From the NCBI GenBank assembly GCA_946122785.1, contig CAMGYJ010000008.1, positions 53,950,963-54,014,962 on the forward strand: a DNA stretch of 64,000 nt, written 5' to 3'. The translations under genes were made by a program, and so were the position numbers. Below the pieces are notes generated by a model. It had not been told where the DNA came from. It saw only the letters and a list, made by a program, of their open reading frames with translations, and searched no databases. The stretch comes from Linum tenue (Eukaryota > Streptophyta > Magnoliopsida > Malpighiales > Linaceae). Shown in pieces: positions 10,090-19,800 of this stretch (the first letter of the stretch is position 1; every line of letters starts with the position of its first letter).

Positions 10090-10609
10090 AGTCACTACAA
10101 TAAATTTGGCCTATTATGACGAGACAATTTTGTCATATTAGATACCCATTTTGTCATATTATGACAAAAGCCGTCGTCACAAAGGTTTGTCATTTTATCG
10201 CCGTCAGGATAGGTCAATAGTGACAAAAAATTAAAACAAGGTTGTCATATTTGCTTTCAGTATAGCTGAGGTTCTGGGTAGTCTATTGTGATAGAGATGT
10301 TATGACGACATATTTTGTCATTACGGTTGTCATAATCTGGTGATTTTGTGAGAATTGTTCATCATATTACACTATTATATTTTGTCATAACTATATACTA
10401 AGACGACTACATTTGTCACAAGTGTTTATTATGACAACATTATTTTGTCATAACTGAATATTATGACGAATATATTTTATCATAGCTGCATATTATGACG
10501 AGTATAGGTTGTCAGTAAAGGTGCTTTATTTATCTCATGTCTAATATGACAAGAGAACAATTTGTCAGGCAATGTAAATAATGTGATGACATGACAATGT
10601 TGTCACATT

Positions 10610-11127
10610 TGACCTGCTTAAAAAATTTCATATTCGAAATTGTTTCTTGCATTACAACGTGATAATGGGAAGATTACCAAAGATCCAAAACATTATAACA
10701 TTTTCATAGCAGCTCTAACTCCTTTTTCAGAATAACCACACATTCTAAGTTGTCCGCCAAGACACAAAACATTCTAACTCCTTTGTGGATCTTGGGTTCT
10801 CCTTCGGTCCATACTTTACCTTTTTCTTCAGGACCTTCTGAACAATCTCACTGCGTGATACAAGCTTCCCCTCTGCGTTGGCTTATATCCAAATGGACTA
10901 CATTTTCCCCATGCTCCCTCCTCGAGGAATTGAGAAAGGATTAATGAATTGAGAAACGACCAAGAGAACTCTTTCCCCAGTCTCACTTCTGATTTCACAA
11001 GAATCCATTTCTAAGCCTTGGAAGGATTAAAGCATAACAAGAATCAACATTCTGAGGAAGAGGAGAAACAAAAACCTTCATCTTTATCAATGTCGAGAAA
11101 GTTTTCATCAACAGGATTATTAGTACA
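10610..11127. other. CACTA interior, no clear exon
   Basis: After the left subterminal repeats (to about 10600) no further exon with support was found. The - strand frame continuing beyond the stop at 11128 (DENFLDIDKDEGFCF) could be decayed coding sequence of the same cargo. Confidence 0.25.
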
Positions 11128-11581
11128 CTATTTGTCACATTCATGGTAAGGATTGACAGCTTTTGGACAATTTGGATTTGCAACTCTTCTTTCTCCATCA
11201 GTGTTTCTGATATGCTGAACTTGTTTCACACTTCTTGGACTATCCAGAATGAATGGAAGCGATTGAATACGGGGTAAAAAGAAACAGTTAGGAACTTTCC
11301 CCGAAATCAAAACATCTTGAAAATAGTGAGATATTCTAAGAATTCCTAGAAGCCATATGCTACATAGACTTAGAGTGCATGAACATACAAAAGAAAAAAG
11401 GCTTTAGAAAGAACTTTGAAAAAAAGCTACCTGACTTCTTCTTGCTCATACATTTTGGAGTTATTCGCTGAGTTATCTTCTCCAGGCAAGCTACTCCACA
11501 TTGATGATAGGGATTGCCAGCATTAACACACTCCTGGTGGACTCTTCCATTATCAACCATTTCTTTATCACCTTCTCTCAT
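11128..11581 (-). CDS. Two-exon gene-like cargo with paired NPYHxC motifs
   Basis: An upstream exon (11585-11431; start codon at 11581) follows TTTTTGTTGCAG and ends TCAG before GTAGC. It encodes MREGDKEM.. and VHQECVNAGNPYHQCGVAC. A second exon (11315-11128) follows TTTTCAAG and is joined in phase. It ends with RRVANPNCPKAVNPYHECDK and a stop. Both exons thus carry the same motif, [VP]xxxCxxAxNPYHxC, in one predicted protein of about 110 residues. I recall plant proteins of unknown function with this motif pair but cannot name the family. It sits inside a CACTA element downstream of a GC-rich, 5'-UTR-like stretch, so a captured host gene copy is likely. The stop right after ECDK may be premature. 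Confidence 0.4.
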
Positions 11582-11585
11582 GACT

Positions 11586-12965
11586 CTGCAACAAAAAGAA
11601 GAAGAAGAAATTGAGCTTACAGCTTAGACCCTGATTGGATCCATAGAAAAATTCCTTCCTCAACAGATATACAATAATCGTAAACCAACTCTTAAGCGAG
11701 GCCTTAAACCTCCAAGCCACTCCATCCAAATCAAGAGTAAAGCTTAACCCTTTGGAGAGCCACATAAACATGAAATTGGAGGTGGGAAATTCAGCGGGCA
11801 TAGTGACGGTGCATTAAGTTAGGCGATTAAAAATATGGAGGTCAAACATCACGTCTAAACCACCCTACCCAAACAAATACCCTTCACATATAAAACAATT
11901 CTCTGTATCACCAAATCATGAATGGAAAGATTTGATTCTCTCCCAACTGAACAAGTAGAAAGAAAATCGACATCACTCATCAGCAACTATTGCCAAAAAA
12001 GGAAGAAAAAAAAGAGCATGCTTCCTAATCTAAGAACTCTTTTTTCCTCAACCCTTTTCCAAGGCAATTAAACCGAACAAAACCCAGAAACAAGATTTGC
12101 TTTACCTGCAAATTCTGGCGATCACAAGCTTGAAAAACAAACATAAAAATAGCGAGAAGGAGATGTACATATCATGAACATAGAATAAAGATAACAGTCT
12201 TACAGCTCAATCACGGCCACAGCCGCTAGTAAAGTCGATCTCCAATTCGACCGTCTGATTTTTGCTTTCAATCGACTGGAGAAGACAAGAGACGGTGAGC
12301 TCCGCACCTCTAGGCCGCCACTGAAAAACCAACCGTCGGCTCGTCGCAATCGCCAAACCTCGTCGGACATCGCCACCTCCGGTACCTCCAGGCTCGAGCT
12401 CCAGGTCGGCGAGATTCTCCGGTTCGGTGGCTTCTCACATCGTTGGGTGCTCAGATCCGAGCTGCTGCGGTCGCCACCAACCTCTGATCTCGCCGCCAGA
12501 AAGACAGATCTGCATCACCCTGTTGTCGCCATCAGCAACCGCGGCGCCCCATTGATCTCACCCGCCCAGTCGCCGCCTCCATCCCCGCCGTTGTGACCTG
12601 CTCTGCCCTCGCGCCCGTCACTCGTCGCCGCTGGCCATTGCTCTAGTCGCCTTGGGACTGGCAGAGCCAAGGTAGAGAGAAGAAAATAAAAACAAAATAT
12701 ATTTTAAAAGGCGAAGAAAAGAGATTAAAAGAGGGAAGGAGTGAGATCGGCCGGGAAACGGCGCCTGGGGTCCTAAGTAAATGAAAAGAAGAGAAGAGAA
12801 GAGGAGGAAAAGGACTGATGTGTTAGGGTAAATGAAAATTTTGCTGGGGGAGAGGGAATTTCAAGTTTTGGGCGGGCTGAAAATTAGGGTTTATAAATTG
12901 GGAGGGACTGAAATTTGGGCGGGAAAAAAATGTGTCGACCGCTGATTGGTTTCGTCTAACATGAG
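11586..12965 (-). other. CACTA interior: intron-like and GC-rich leader-like DNA
   Basis: Directly above the acceptor of the cargo exon lies a T-rich intron-like region (11588-12180). A GC-rich part follows (12200-12680) without a sustained frame, resembling the 5' leader or first exon of a plant gene. Then come AG-rich and CCC-rich stretches up to the right subterminal repeats. Consistent with captured promoter and 5' region, but not proven. Confidence 0.35.
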
Positions 12966-13273
12966 GTTTGAGTCTAACACAAGAAATATGACGAACATGC
13001 CTTTTGTCACAAAATGAAACCATTATATTATGACGAACATGTCTTTTGTCAAAGCCGAAACAACTATATTATGACGAACATGCCCTTTTGTCAGGTTATC
13101 GTGGGATTATTGCTATCTATTATGACAAAATACTTTGTCATTTAAACAATTCAGGAAGGCATGATATGACAAAAGCTACTCTGACGATATAATTTGTCAT
13201 GTTTGTGTCTCTTATATCCCGTTATAGGATGCCTATTTTGACAAAATTAATTGTGACATAAAATATTTGTCCC

Positions 13274-13966
13274 CAGTGGCGGACCCAGCAATTTTATATA
13301 GGGGTGTCCTCTTTTAAAAAACAAATTAAATAAAAAAATAATTAATTAATAATTAATTCTTAAATAAGAAAATACCTGACACGTTCAAGTTAAAAAGGTA
13401 CACAATGTATTTTCATATTTGAAAATAATTGTAGAATACACTTGATGTCTACACTGCTCAAAATAATTGTCTTTGTACGTATAACCTACTAGACAATCAT
13501 TTACGAACTGATCACTTATTCGATTTCTGAACTTGTTCTTGATGTAACCCAAAGCTAAAAAGACTCTTTCAACACCTGTCGTACAACCATAAAATCAATA
13601 CAAATTAAGAGTAGCTTGGAATTAGTTTAATTGTTAGGTTTTGAAAATAATTAGAAATAGCTAGGGAATGTCATTTTACTATTACACAGTGTTTAAAATC
13701 GAACAACAAATGAGTTGTAGCCTAATAAATTATGTTTAATAATAATAATAGTGTCCTAGGTTTGAATTATCCAAACTACCGCTTGTAGTCCCATGTACAA
13801 ACTAAGAAATGAGAGTAGGATAATCATTTTTTCAAATTTCAGAGGTGTCCCCCATCAATTATAATTTTTTGGTCCATACTTAAATTATCAACTGGGGTTG
13901 AATAATCGTTATCCCAAAATTTAGGGGTGTCCGGGACACCCCCAATGTGCCCTGGGTCCGCCACTG
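13274..13966 (-). mobile_element. hAT element (693 bp) with transposase relic, nested in CACTA
   Basis: TIRs CAGTGGCGGACCCAG at 13274 and CTGGGTCCGCCACTG ending at 13966, with a perfect 8-bp target duplication TTTGTCCC at 13266-13273 and 13967-13974. On the - strand around 13590-13400 a frame reads TGVERVFLALGYIKNKFRNR and ISDQFVNDCLVGY, the signature of the hAT C-terminal dimerisation domain (compare VERAFS....K..LRNRM....LND.LV.Y). So this is an internally deleted autonomous element, not an anonymous MITE. Confidence 0.92.
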
Positions 13967-14140
13967 TTTGTCCCATTACTCACTTTAAATGATGACTTTT
14001 TCTGAAAACAATTTTTTTTGTCACATTAGGCATACCAAATAGGACATATATTATTTTTGTCATATCACCGTACCTATTGTGACAAACATAAAAGGACAAA
14101 ATAATTTTTTTTGTCCTAGTAGGCTAAATTTGTTGTAGTG

Positions 14141-15038
14141 AGTGCTTCAAAAGGAGTAACTGTTAGGCTACTATGGTAATTAGTAATATACCACCATTCT
14201 GCCAAAGTCAACCACCTGGCCCACTGCTGAGGATTGTAATGAACCATACCTCTAAGATACTCCTCCAAACATTTGTTTAATCGTTCAGTTTGGCCATCAG
14301 CCTGTGGGTGATAGGCAGTGGAATAATGAAGCTTGACCCCTTGCAACTGAAACAATGTCGACCTGAAGGTGCTAGTGAATAGAGAATCCCTATATGACAA
14401 TGGTCTGTGGTAACCCATGAAGTTTGAAGATTCCATCAAAGAAAATTTGAGCTACATAAGCTGTTGTATAAGGCTTAGTCATGCTGAAAAATGTCCATAC
14501 TTAGAGAATCGATCCACCACCACAAACACCACTTCTTTGCCCTGTGATTTAGGTAGACCTTCGACAAAATCCATGGAGATATGCTGCTAAGCCTGAGTAG
14601 GAATAGGTAAGGGCTGAAGCAGACCAGGGTAAGGAACATATTCCACCTTGCATCTTTAACAGATATCACACTCTTGCACAAACAGTCTCGGGTCTCTCTT
14701 GATAGGCCACAAAAATACCTCTTCAACCGTTGATAACAGGCTTGGAGGCCAGAATGATCACCCACAGGTGAGTCATGGAATAGTTGCATTAGTTGTTGCC
14801 TCATATTCCCACCAGACCCAACATAGCTGGTTGCCTTGTAGTACAGTAGCTCTTGTTGTAATGCGTAAAGCTTAAGACCAACAAAGGACACAAAAGCGGC
14901 TGTCATTAATGGCCGAACCACCTGATCACCTGCATATGTAGTCTCTATCTCTGCCAACCATTCTGGAAGTACAATTGTAATAGCTTGATAGTGAATATAG
15001 TTAGTGAAATTGGGATGCCTGGACAGGTCATCTGCCAC
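14141..15038 (-). pseudogene. Ty3 integrase relic
   Basis: The 15038-14475 frame contains the spacer after RNase H (VADDLSRHP) and the zinc-binding start of integrase (FHDSPVGDHSGLQACYQRLKR). The 14439-14116 frame contains the end of the catalytic core (LHYSTAYHPQADGQTERLNK, with the catalytic E) and TNYHSSLTVTPFEAL. The part with the first catalytic Asp is frameshifted near 14570-14700. The frame stops at the CACTA insertion and resumes below 10089. Confidence 0.9.
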
Positions 15039-15062
15039 TTTATTAAAATTTCCCTGTCTATA

Positions 15063-15317
15063 CTAGATCTCAAAATCCAGTCCAAGTAGTTTAACCAAGT
15101 CTTTCTTCTGTATCGGCGTATGAATCTTCTGACCTAGTGGATGTTTCAAACTTTCATGATCCGTCACAATCATAAACTGCCTTCCCTCCAAATAATGCCT
15201 CCATTTAGTTAAATCAATAATCATTGCTAGATACTCCTTCTCATAAGTTGACAGACCTTGTTTTCTTGGCCCTAAAGCTTGACTGTGATAAGCCAAAGGT
15301 CTACCCTCTTGTGACAA
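15063..15317 (-). pseudogene. Ty3 RNase H relic
   Basis: An 84-codon frame with RNase H landmarks: GRPLAYHSQALGPR, LSTYEKEYLAMI, KWRHYLEGRQFMIVTDHESL. The preceding segment of the domain sits in the RT frame (KTFVLETNAS, where the usual catalytic DAS reads NAS) and is separated by an in-frame stop near 15330. Confidence 0.9.
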
Positions 15318-15326
15318 TGAAGCACC

Positions 15327-16265
15327 TTACCTCAATTCACTTGCATTAGTCTCCAACACAAAAGTCTTTGAAAAACCAGGAAGAGCCAAAAGTGGGGCTT
15401 GAACCATAGCTTTCTTCAAGCAATCAAAAGCCTGTTGAGCCCCCTCAGACCACTTGAAGCAATCCTTCCACAACAAATTAGTTAAAGGTTTACCAATCAC
15501 ACTATAGTTCCTAGCAAACTTTCTATAATAACTAGTGAGGCCAAGGAAACCTCTCAATTCCTTAATGTTCTTGGGAGGAGGCCAGGATACCATGGCTTTT
15601 ATTTTGGCAGGATCAGTTGAAACACTTTCTTGATTAATCACATGACCAAGGTAATCGACCTGTTGTTGACCAAAAGAACACTTTGAGGGCTTAGCATATA
15701 AAATATTCTGTCTGAGGATATCAACAGTAATAGACAAGAGTTCTTTATGGTTGTCCTGATCCTGCCTACAAACCAATATGTCATCGAAGAAAACCAGTAT
15801 AACCTGCTTGAGACGAGGAGCATAAATCTTGTTCATGAGAGCTTGTAAAGTTGTCGGAGCATTGGTCTATCCAAAAGGCATGACCCTAAATTCATAGTGA
15901 CTCTGATGTGTTCTAAATGTCGTTTTGTATTGATCAGGAGGATGCATCATGACTTGATGATAACCAGACAACAGGTCCAGCTTAGTAAAATACTTGGATC
16001 CTTTCGACTCGTCCAATAAGTCATCAATGACTGGAATGGGAAACTTATCCTTCACTGTCAAAGCATTGAGTTGCCTGTAATCCACACAAAACCTCCAACT
16101 TCCATCTTTCTTGAGAACCAGTAACACAGGTGAGGCAAATGGACTTCTACTAGGCTGAATATACTGAGCTTCCATCATCTCCTTGACCAACCTGTCCATC
16201 TCATTCTTCTGTGAGATTGAGTACCTGTAAGGGCCGAGGTTCATTGGTTGAGAATTCGGCTGCAA
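15327..16265 (-). pseudogene. Ty3 reverse transcriptase relic
   Basis: Two collinear frames (16265-15867 and 15836-15327) give an almost complete RT: MDRLVKEMMEAQYIQPSRSP, SWRFCVDYRQLNALTV, FTKLDLLSGYHQVMM, a stop, then QVILVFFDDILV (the YxDD box reads FFDD) and KCSFGQQQVDYLGHVI, RGFLGLTSYYRKFARNY. One stop near 15866 separates the halves, so decay is moderate compared with the other relics. Confidence 0.93.
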
Positions 16266-16690
16266 TGGAATAGTATGGTCACAAGAACGAGGAGGTGGTA
16301 ATGATTAAGGCTTTCCAAACACATCTTCATACTCCTTTAACACTGGAGCTAGAAACTCAGGAATCTTGCCTGCATTAGCAGTCTCCACTGAAATACTGAA
16401 TAAATGTCCCAAGAATGAAGTAGTCGTCTTCTTAATAATCTTCTGCGAACTCTTTCCCAAGATTAGTTAACATTGAGCCACATCTTGAACACCCTGCAGA
16501 ACCACTTCCTGTCCTTCCCAATCAAAATACAATTGCAGATTAATGAAATCAAACTTCACTGGACTGATTGTCTTAAGCCAATCCAGTCCCAACACTACAT
16601 CATTAGAACCCTAATCCAGGATCCTCATATCATATTTAAACCTCGTGTCCTGCATTTCCCAACAGAAATCTTTACAAACCATACTGCTTA

Positions 16691-16879
16691 TCACAAGGTT
16701 CCACCTGCCAATTTTACCCGAAAGGGGGTAACAGCTTGCACTAAGGAACATTTCAACTCCCTTGCTCGCTTCTCACTAAGAAACGTATGTGTACTACCAA
16801 GAATTAAAATTTGTTCCTTCTTCACCTTACCTTTCACAATTAGAGAGTTGGTCAGACCCCCGCTACTTAAGGCTTGCAT
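16691..16879 (-). pseudogene. Ty3 aspartic protease relic lacking the catalytic Asp
   Basis: The frame reads VKGKVKKEQILILGSTHTFLSEKRA. Plant Ty3 proteases usually have ILIDSGSTHNFLS-type sequence at this point. Here the D-S/T pair of the catalytic triad is missing by what looks like an in-frame codon deletion, leaving ILGSTH. The upstream frame carries an in-frame stop near 16905. Confidence 0.7.
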
Positions 16880-16984
16880 AGAAACTTTAATGAGTTCTAG
16901 TTCCTACTGAGTCCCTCCATGAATCTCCTCTAGCTCATCTTCATCCACTTCACTCCACCTCTCAGGAGCTACAATCTCATCATC

Positions 16985-17115
16985 TTTACCCTGCAATGCA
17001 TTCAGCTGTTTCTTACTGTCACACACGTGACCAAAGTAATACCCGTCGCCACACTTACAACATGCACCCTTAGCAAAATTTGTTGCCTTATTAGAAGCCT
17101 GAGCACTCTAGCCAT
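16985..17115 (-). pseudogene. Ty3 gag zinc knuckle and linker
   Basis: On the - strand about 17090-17000 reads FAKGACCKCGDGYYFGHVC, a CCHC knuckle (C-x2-C-x5-H-x-C, spacing slightly off), followed by the acidic linker DDEIVAPERWSEVDEDELEE. Upstream gag sequence is degenerate up to the LTR at 17232. Confidence 0.6.
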
Positions 17116-17231
17116 TGGTATGAGTACAAGGACGTCCACCAGCACCTTACCACCTCCTAGGAGCATAACAGTGTCCTACTGGAGCTTGAGGCAAGGGACG
17201 AGAGGTGGAGCCTGCCACTTCTTTCGTCTAG

Positions 17232-17962
17232 TGATGACTCGATATTTGCACATGTTTTCCCCTTTGTTTCTTGATCGTTTAAGCTTGCATTATCTCTTCT
17301 TTGGCCTATTTTACGCTAGGTTGTGTTCCTTTGTCACATTTCAGGTCCTAGCACATAAAGTGAAGCGTAGGCGGACGTTTCAAGTCAATCAGAGATCAAT
17401 TGGCGACTCGGGGGAAGAAACTCGGGTATGAATTGAAGAAGAATGTATTTCTACCTAAGTTTGTGACCATATAATCATGTAATCTTGTCCTGAGAAGAAA
17501 GAGGACGAGAGTACGAGCACGTGGGATCAAACGGCACCTGATTTGGAGTCCGAACGAGGGAGAAACGAAGAATCAAAGATAGGGGAAATTGGTTTCGGTC
17601 TTCTTTGAGAAACAGAAGGGGGCCCTATCGTTACACTAAAATCCCCGGTAGAGGATTTTTTGGCCTTGACAGGGGATTTTCCCCTGCCTCCAGACGTTGC
17701 GTTTTCAAAAATCCCCGGTCGTGAACCAAAAATCCCCGGCCGTGACCTAAAATACCCGACAGGGGATTCTGACCGGGATCGCGAACGCAGGCTGTTAAAA
17801 GCATGTTTTGTGCGTTTTTGCAAGGGAGAGCTGGGTTTTGGATCCCAAACACCCAAGGGACGAACCAAAGAGAGAGAGGCGATTTGAGGGCATTCTTGGA
17901 GTGGAATTGGAGGATTTCTTCGCCTTGGAAGCTCGGGAACAAGCCCGGACTTGAAGACTGAT
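17232..17962 (+). mobile_element. Athila/Tat-type LTR, second family member
   Basis: Begins TGATGACTCGATATTTGCAC at 17232. It shares with the LTRs at 5670 and 55760 the phrases GCTAGGTTGTGTT and CATTTCAGGTCCTAGCAC (about 17315-17355). At the position where those LTRs have ACACGGCCGTGT words, this one has repeated AAAATCCCCGG / CAGGGGATT words (17640-17770). It ends about 17962, at the border of the MYB-CC fragment. No internal element sequence follows. Confidence 0.65.
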
Positions 17963-17990
17963 CATCTGAAGATTCTTACTGCAGTATCAC

Positions 17991-18590
17991 CTGTAAATGA
18001 CTCTTCAAGTGGTACAATATCCAACATTTCAGCCCCATCAATCTCAAAATTGACTTGGGCGTCGCCTCTGTAATGAACAAAAGAAAAACCAAAAGCTTCC
18101 AAACTAAGTCAATGTTGAACCAGGAACAGATAGAAAAGATGGGAGAAGAAAGTAGCAGTTGGGTTTACTTTCAGGGTGACCCAGCTTGGTAACAACATCA
18201 ACAAAACGATCGTGAAGATCCGCCACAGGGGCGGAGCTACATTGTAGCTAGGGTGGGCCCCGGCCCCCCCGGGATTGATCCCGGCCCCTAGGTTCTTAAG
18301 GATATTTCGTACAAATTTTAGAAGTAGAACATGTTCTGTAAATTATGTCATCAAATAGTTATGTGGCCTAATGGTAGTGAAGCTTAACTAGTGTATTATA
18401 GCACACGGGTTCGATTCACATTGGTTACATAAATTTTTTTAATTATTTTCGGCCCCCCGGTTTCGAAATCCTGGCTCCGCCACTGATCCGCCATCCACCT
18501 CAGCCGCGGCTTGGGGTCTCTTGTCATCACCACTCCATTCTCGTACGGGTACATCCCTCCTCCTCCGCCGCCAAATGCTGCTCTGTCCAT
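17991..18590 (-). pseudogene. MYB-CC (G2-like/PHL) transcription factor fragment, two exons
   Basis: Exon 1 starts at 18590: MDRAAF, six glycines, MYPYENGVVMTRDPKPRLRW and MAD. It is interrupted by a hAT MITE (18226-18485) and continues below 18218 with LHDRFVDVVTKLGHPE, ending at 18169 before GTAAAC. Exon 2 (18067-17991) follows ACAG and encodes KATPKSILRLMGL then LYHLKSHLQ before GTGATA. Together this is the SHLQKY-type MYB domain of plant MYB-CC proteins. In exon 2 the usual KGLT reads KCWI. Coiled-coil and C-terminal exons are missing: sequence from 17962 down is LTR. Presence of introns argues for a DNA-level copy, not a retrogene. Confidence 0.85.
18226..18485. mobile_element. hAT MITE (260 bp) inside the MYB domain exon
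   Basis: TIRs CAGGGGCGGAGCTAC and CTGGCTCCGCCACTG, with a perfect 8-bp target duplication ATCCGCCA (18218-18225 and 18486-18493). The TIR is the same type as in the 693-bp hAT at 13274. Removing the element and one duplication restores the reading frame of the MYB exon. The interior holds a tRNA-like pair of pol III boxes (about 18362-18420). Confidence 0.93.
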
Positions 18591-18853
18591 AATTGTCGGG
18601 CCCAGCCGCAACGAAGTAAAGCTCTGTTCTTTTTCACCAGATCGGCGAATCGAGCTATCCAGCAATAACATGCTAATAATTGGTAGCCCCAAGGCCCAAA
18701 CGCAGTAGCCGGGAGAGGGATAGGAATCGGGGTCTTAGGAGGAATTGTTTGTTGCAAGAAACAGAGGAAAAGAGTAGAAATCTTCTCAGGTCTCCTTGCG
18801 CCGCTGCTGGGTTGGCTTGGGAGCCCCGACGAGGAAGCGACTCTTTCAATTTG
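18591..18853 (-). other. Probable 5' leader of the MYB-CC fragment
   Basis: Moderately GC-rich sequence upstream of the exon 1 start codon, without a sustained frame of its own. It ends at an AAT microsatellite. It could be original 5' UTR and promoter carried with the gene fragment. Confidence 0.3.

Positions 18854-18893
<40 letters not shown>
18854..18893. repeat. (AAT)n microsatellite
   Basis: About 13 units of ATA/AAT, followed by T-rich ATTTTATTTT sequence to 18925. Confidence 0.95.
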
Positions 18894-18894
<1 letters not shown>

Positions 18895-18899
18895 TTTTT

Positions 18900-19800
18900 A
18901 TTTTATTTTATTTATTTATATTATGGTAAAAATAAGTTGGACATTAAAATAGATAAATTTTATTTTATTTATTATTTCTTAATTGCCATGTCACTAAGTT
19001 AACGGTCAACTTTGAGAGTTGACTGCCACATCAGTCAAAGTTAACGGAGTTAGACGGAGAGTGACTAAACGTGAACGGTTTCAGTAAACTGAAGTATCAT
19101 CAATGGATTTAAATATTTCGAGTGACCACACTTGAAAGTATTTTGTAATCTCAGTGACCAACAATGCAATTAACCCAATTATTCTATGACCATTTTGTTA
19201 TGAACTAGATAGTTTTATGACCATCGAGTTACATATTTCAAAACCTGAATAAAGCTTGACATTGAAAATTATAGATCGAATAAGTGTTTACAACCACACA
19301 TATCTACCAACGATAATGTGTTTAATATATTGCACATATCTACCAACAAATATTCCTACAAAACACAAATAACGATACATGTTAGATTTATCATCCAAGC
19401 AAATAGATCTTTGGTTTGGTTGCCTATTGTAGGTTGGACCTCGTTTCCTGCAGTTGACGAAAAAGAAGCAATGACATTCAGTTGTATGCTACACTCAGGT
19501 TGACTCTCTCCCCTTTATCTTCTCTCGGTGTTGTTGATCTTCCTCAAAAGCTCTTTTATGACAACTGTGCCATCATCAATTGGAGGGTTAATCCACTCAA
19601 AGTAATCGCAATGATGCAAAAATTTCTTCATGATAAGAAAAAGAAGATTATAGTTATCAAGTCTCCTCATGATGAACACAACAATCAGAACTTAATTCAA
19701 CATCTTACTAAGTGCTTTCTCTTACAGCCGAGGAATCTTCTTTCCGCATTATCTTTCATCCACGTTGTTAGTAGAACAACTCTTTCTTGACACTTGCAAG
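18900..19800. other. Intergenic; MULE-TIR-like segment and one unassigned ORF
   Basis: 18990-19175 reads like one terminal region of a Mutator-type MITE (GTTAACGGTCAACTTTG.. GACGGAGAGTGAC), similar in wording to 56620-56780, but without a matching second end. An open frame of 102 codons on the + strand (19482-19790) has no motif I recognise. It ends next to the hAT target duplication CTTGCAAG. Confidence 0.3.

Larger units (their letters stand above)
10093..14140. mobile_element. CACTA (En/Spm) element, 4.05 kb, non-autonomous
   Basis: Terminal inverted repeats: CACTACAATAAATTTGGCCTA at 10093 onward and TAGGCTAAATTTGTTGTAGTG at 14120-14140. Flanked by a perfect 3-bp duplication AGT (10090-10092 and 14141-14143). 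The subterminal regions (10120-10600 and 12970-14110) are packed with TTATGAC / TTTTGTCAT words in both orientations, as expected for transposase-binding subterminal repeats of the superfamily. No TNPD/TNPA-like transposase was seen. The interior holds a gene-like cargo on the - strand (10.9-12.7 kb) and a nested hAT element (13274-13966). Confidence 0.93.
8700..17231 (-). mobile_element. Chromovirus-like Ty3/gypsy element, multiply interrupted
   Basis: Read on the - strand: zinc knuckle (about 17090-17000), protease (16879-16691), RT (16265-15327), RNase H (15317-15063), integrase (15038-14141, continued 10089-9985 and 9456-9259), purine tract and LTR start (TGTAACAATTG) near 8972. It is interrupted by a CACTA element (10093-14140) and by LTR-like DNA (about 9460-9985). 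The 5' part, upstream of the zinc knuckle, is cut off at 17232 by another LTR. Stops and frameshifts occur throughout. It is a relic, placed with chromoviruses from the integrase tail (VYLKLRPY..RANQKLAPRFYGPF). Confidence 0.85.

Noticed and set aside
12823..13023. 66-codon frame rich in Phe/Pro/Gln as a host exon
   Set aside because: It runs from GC-poor leader-like DNA straight into the TTATGAC subterminal repeats of the CACTA element, so it is not a coherent exon.
17527..17942. Three overlapping open frames of about 100 codons on both strands
   Set aside because: They come from the repeated CCCCGG/CCGGGG words of the LTR, and repeats without stops open several frames at once.
18362..18425. 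Functional tRNA gene
   Set aside because: A and B boxes are good, but I see no acceptor-stem pairing, and the sequence lies inside a MITE. Listed as tRNA-like only.
18680..19002. Open frames rich in Asn or Ile
   Set aside because: They are translations of the (AAT)n microsatellite and its flanks.
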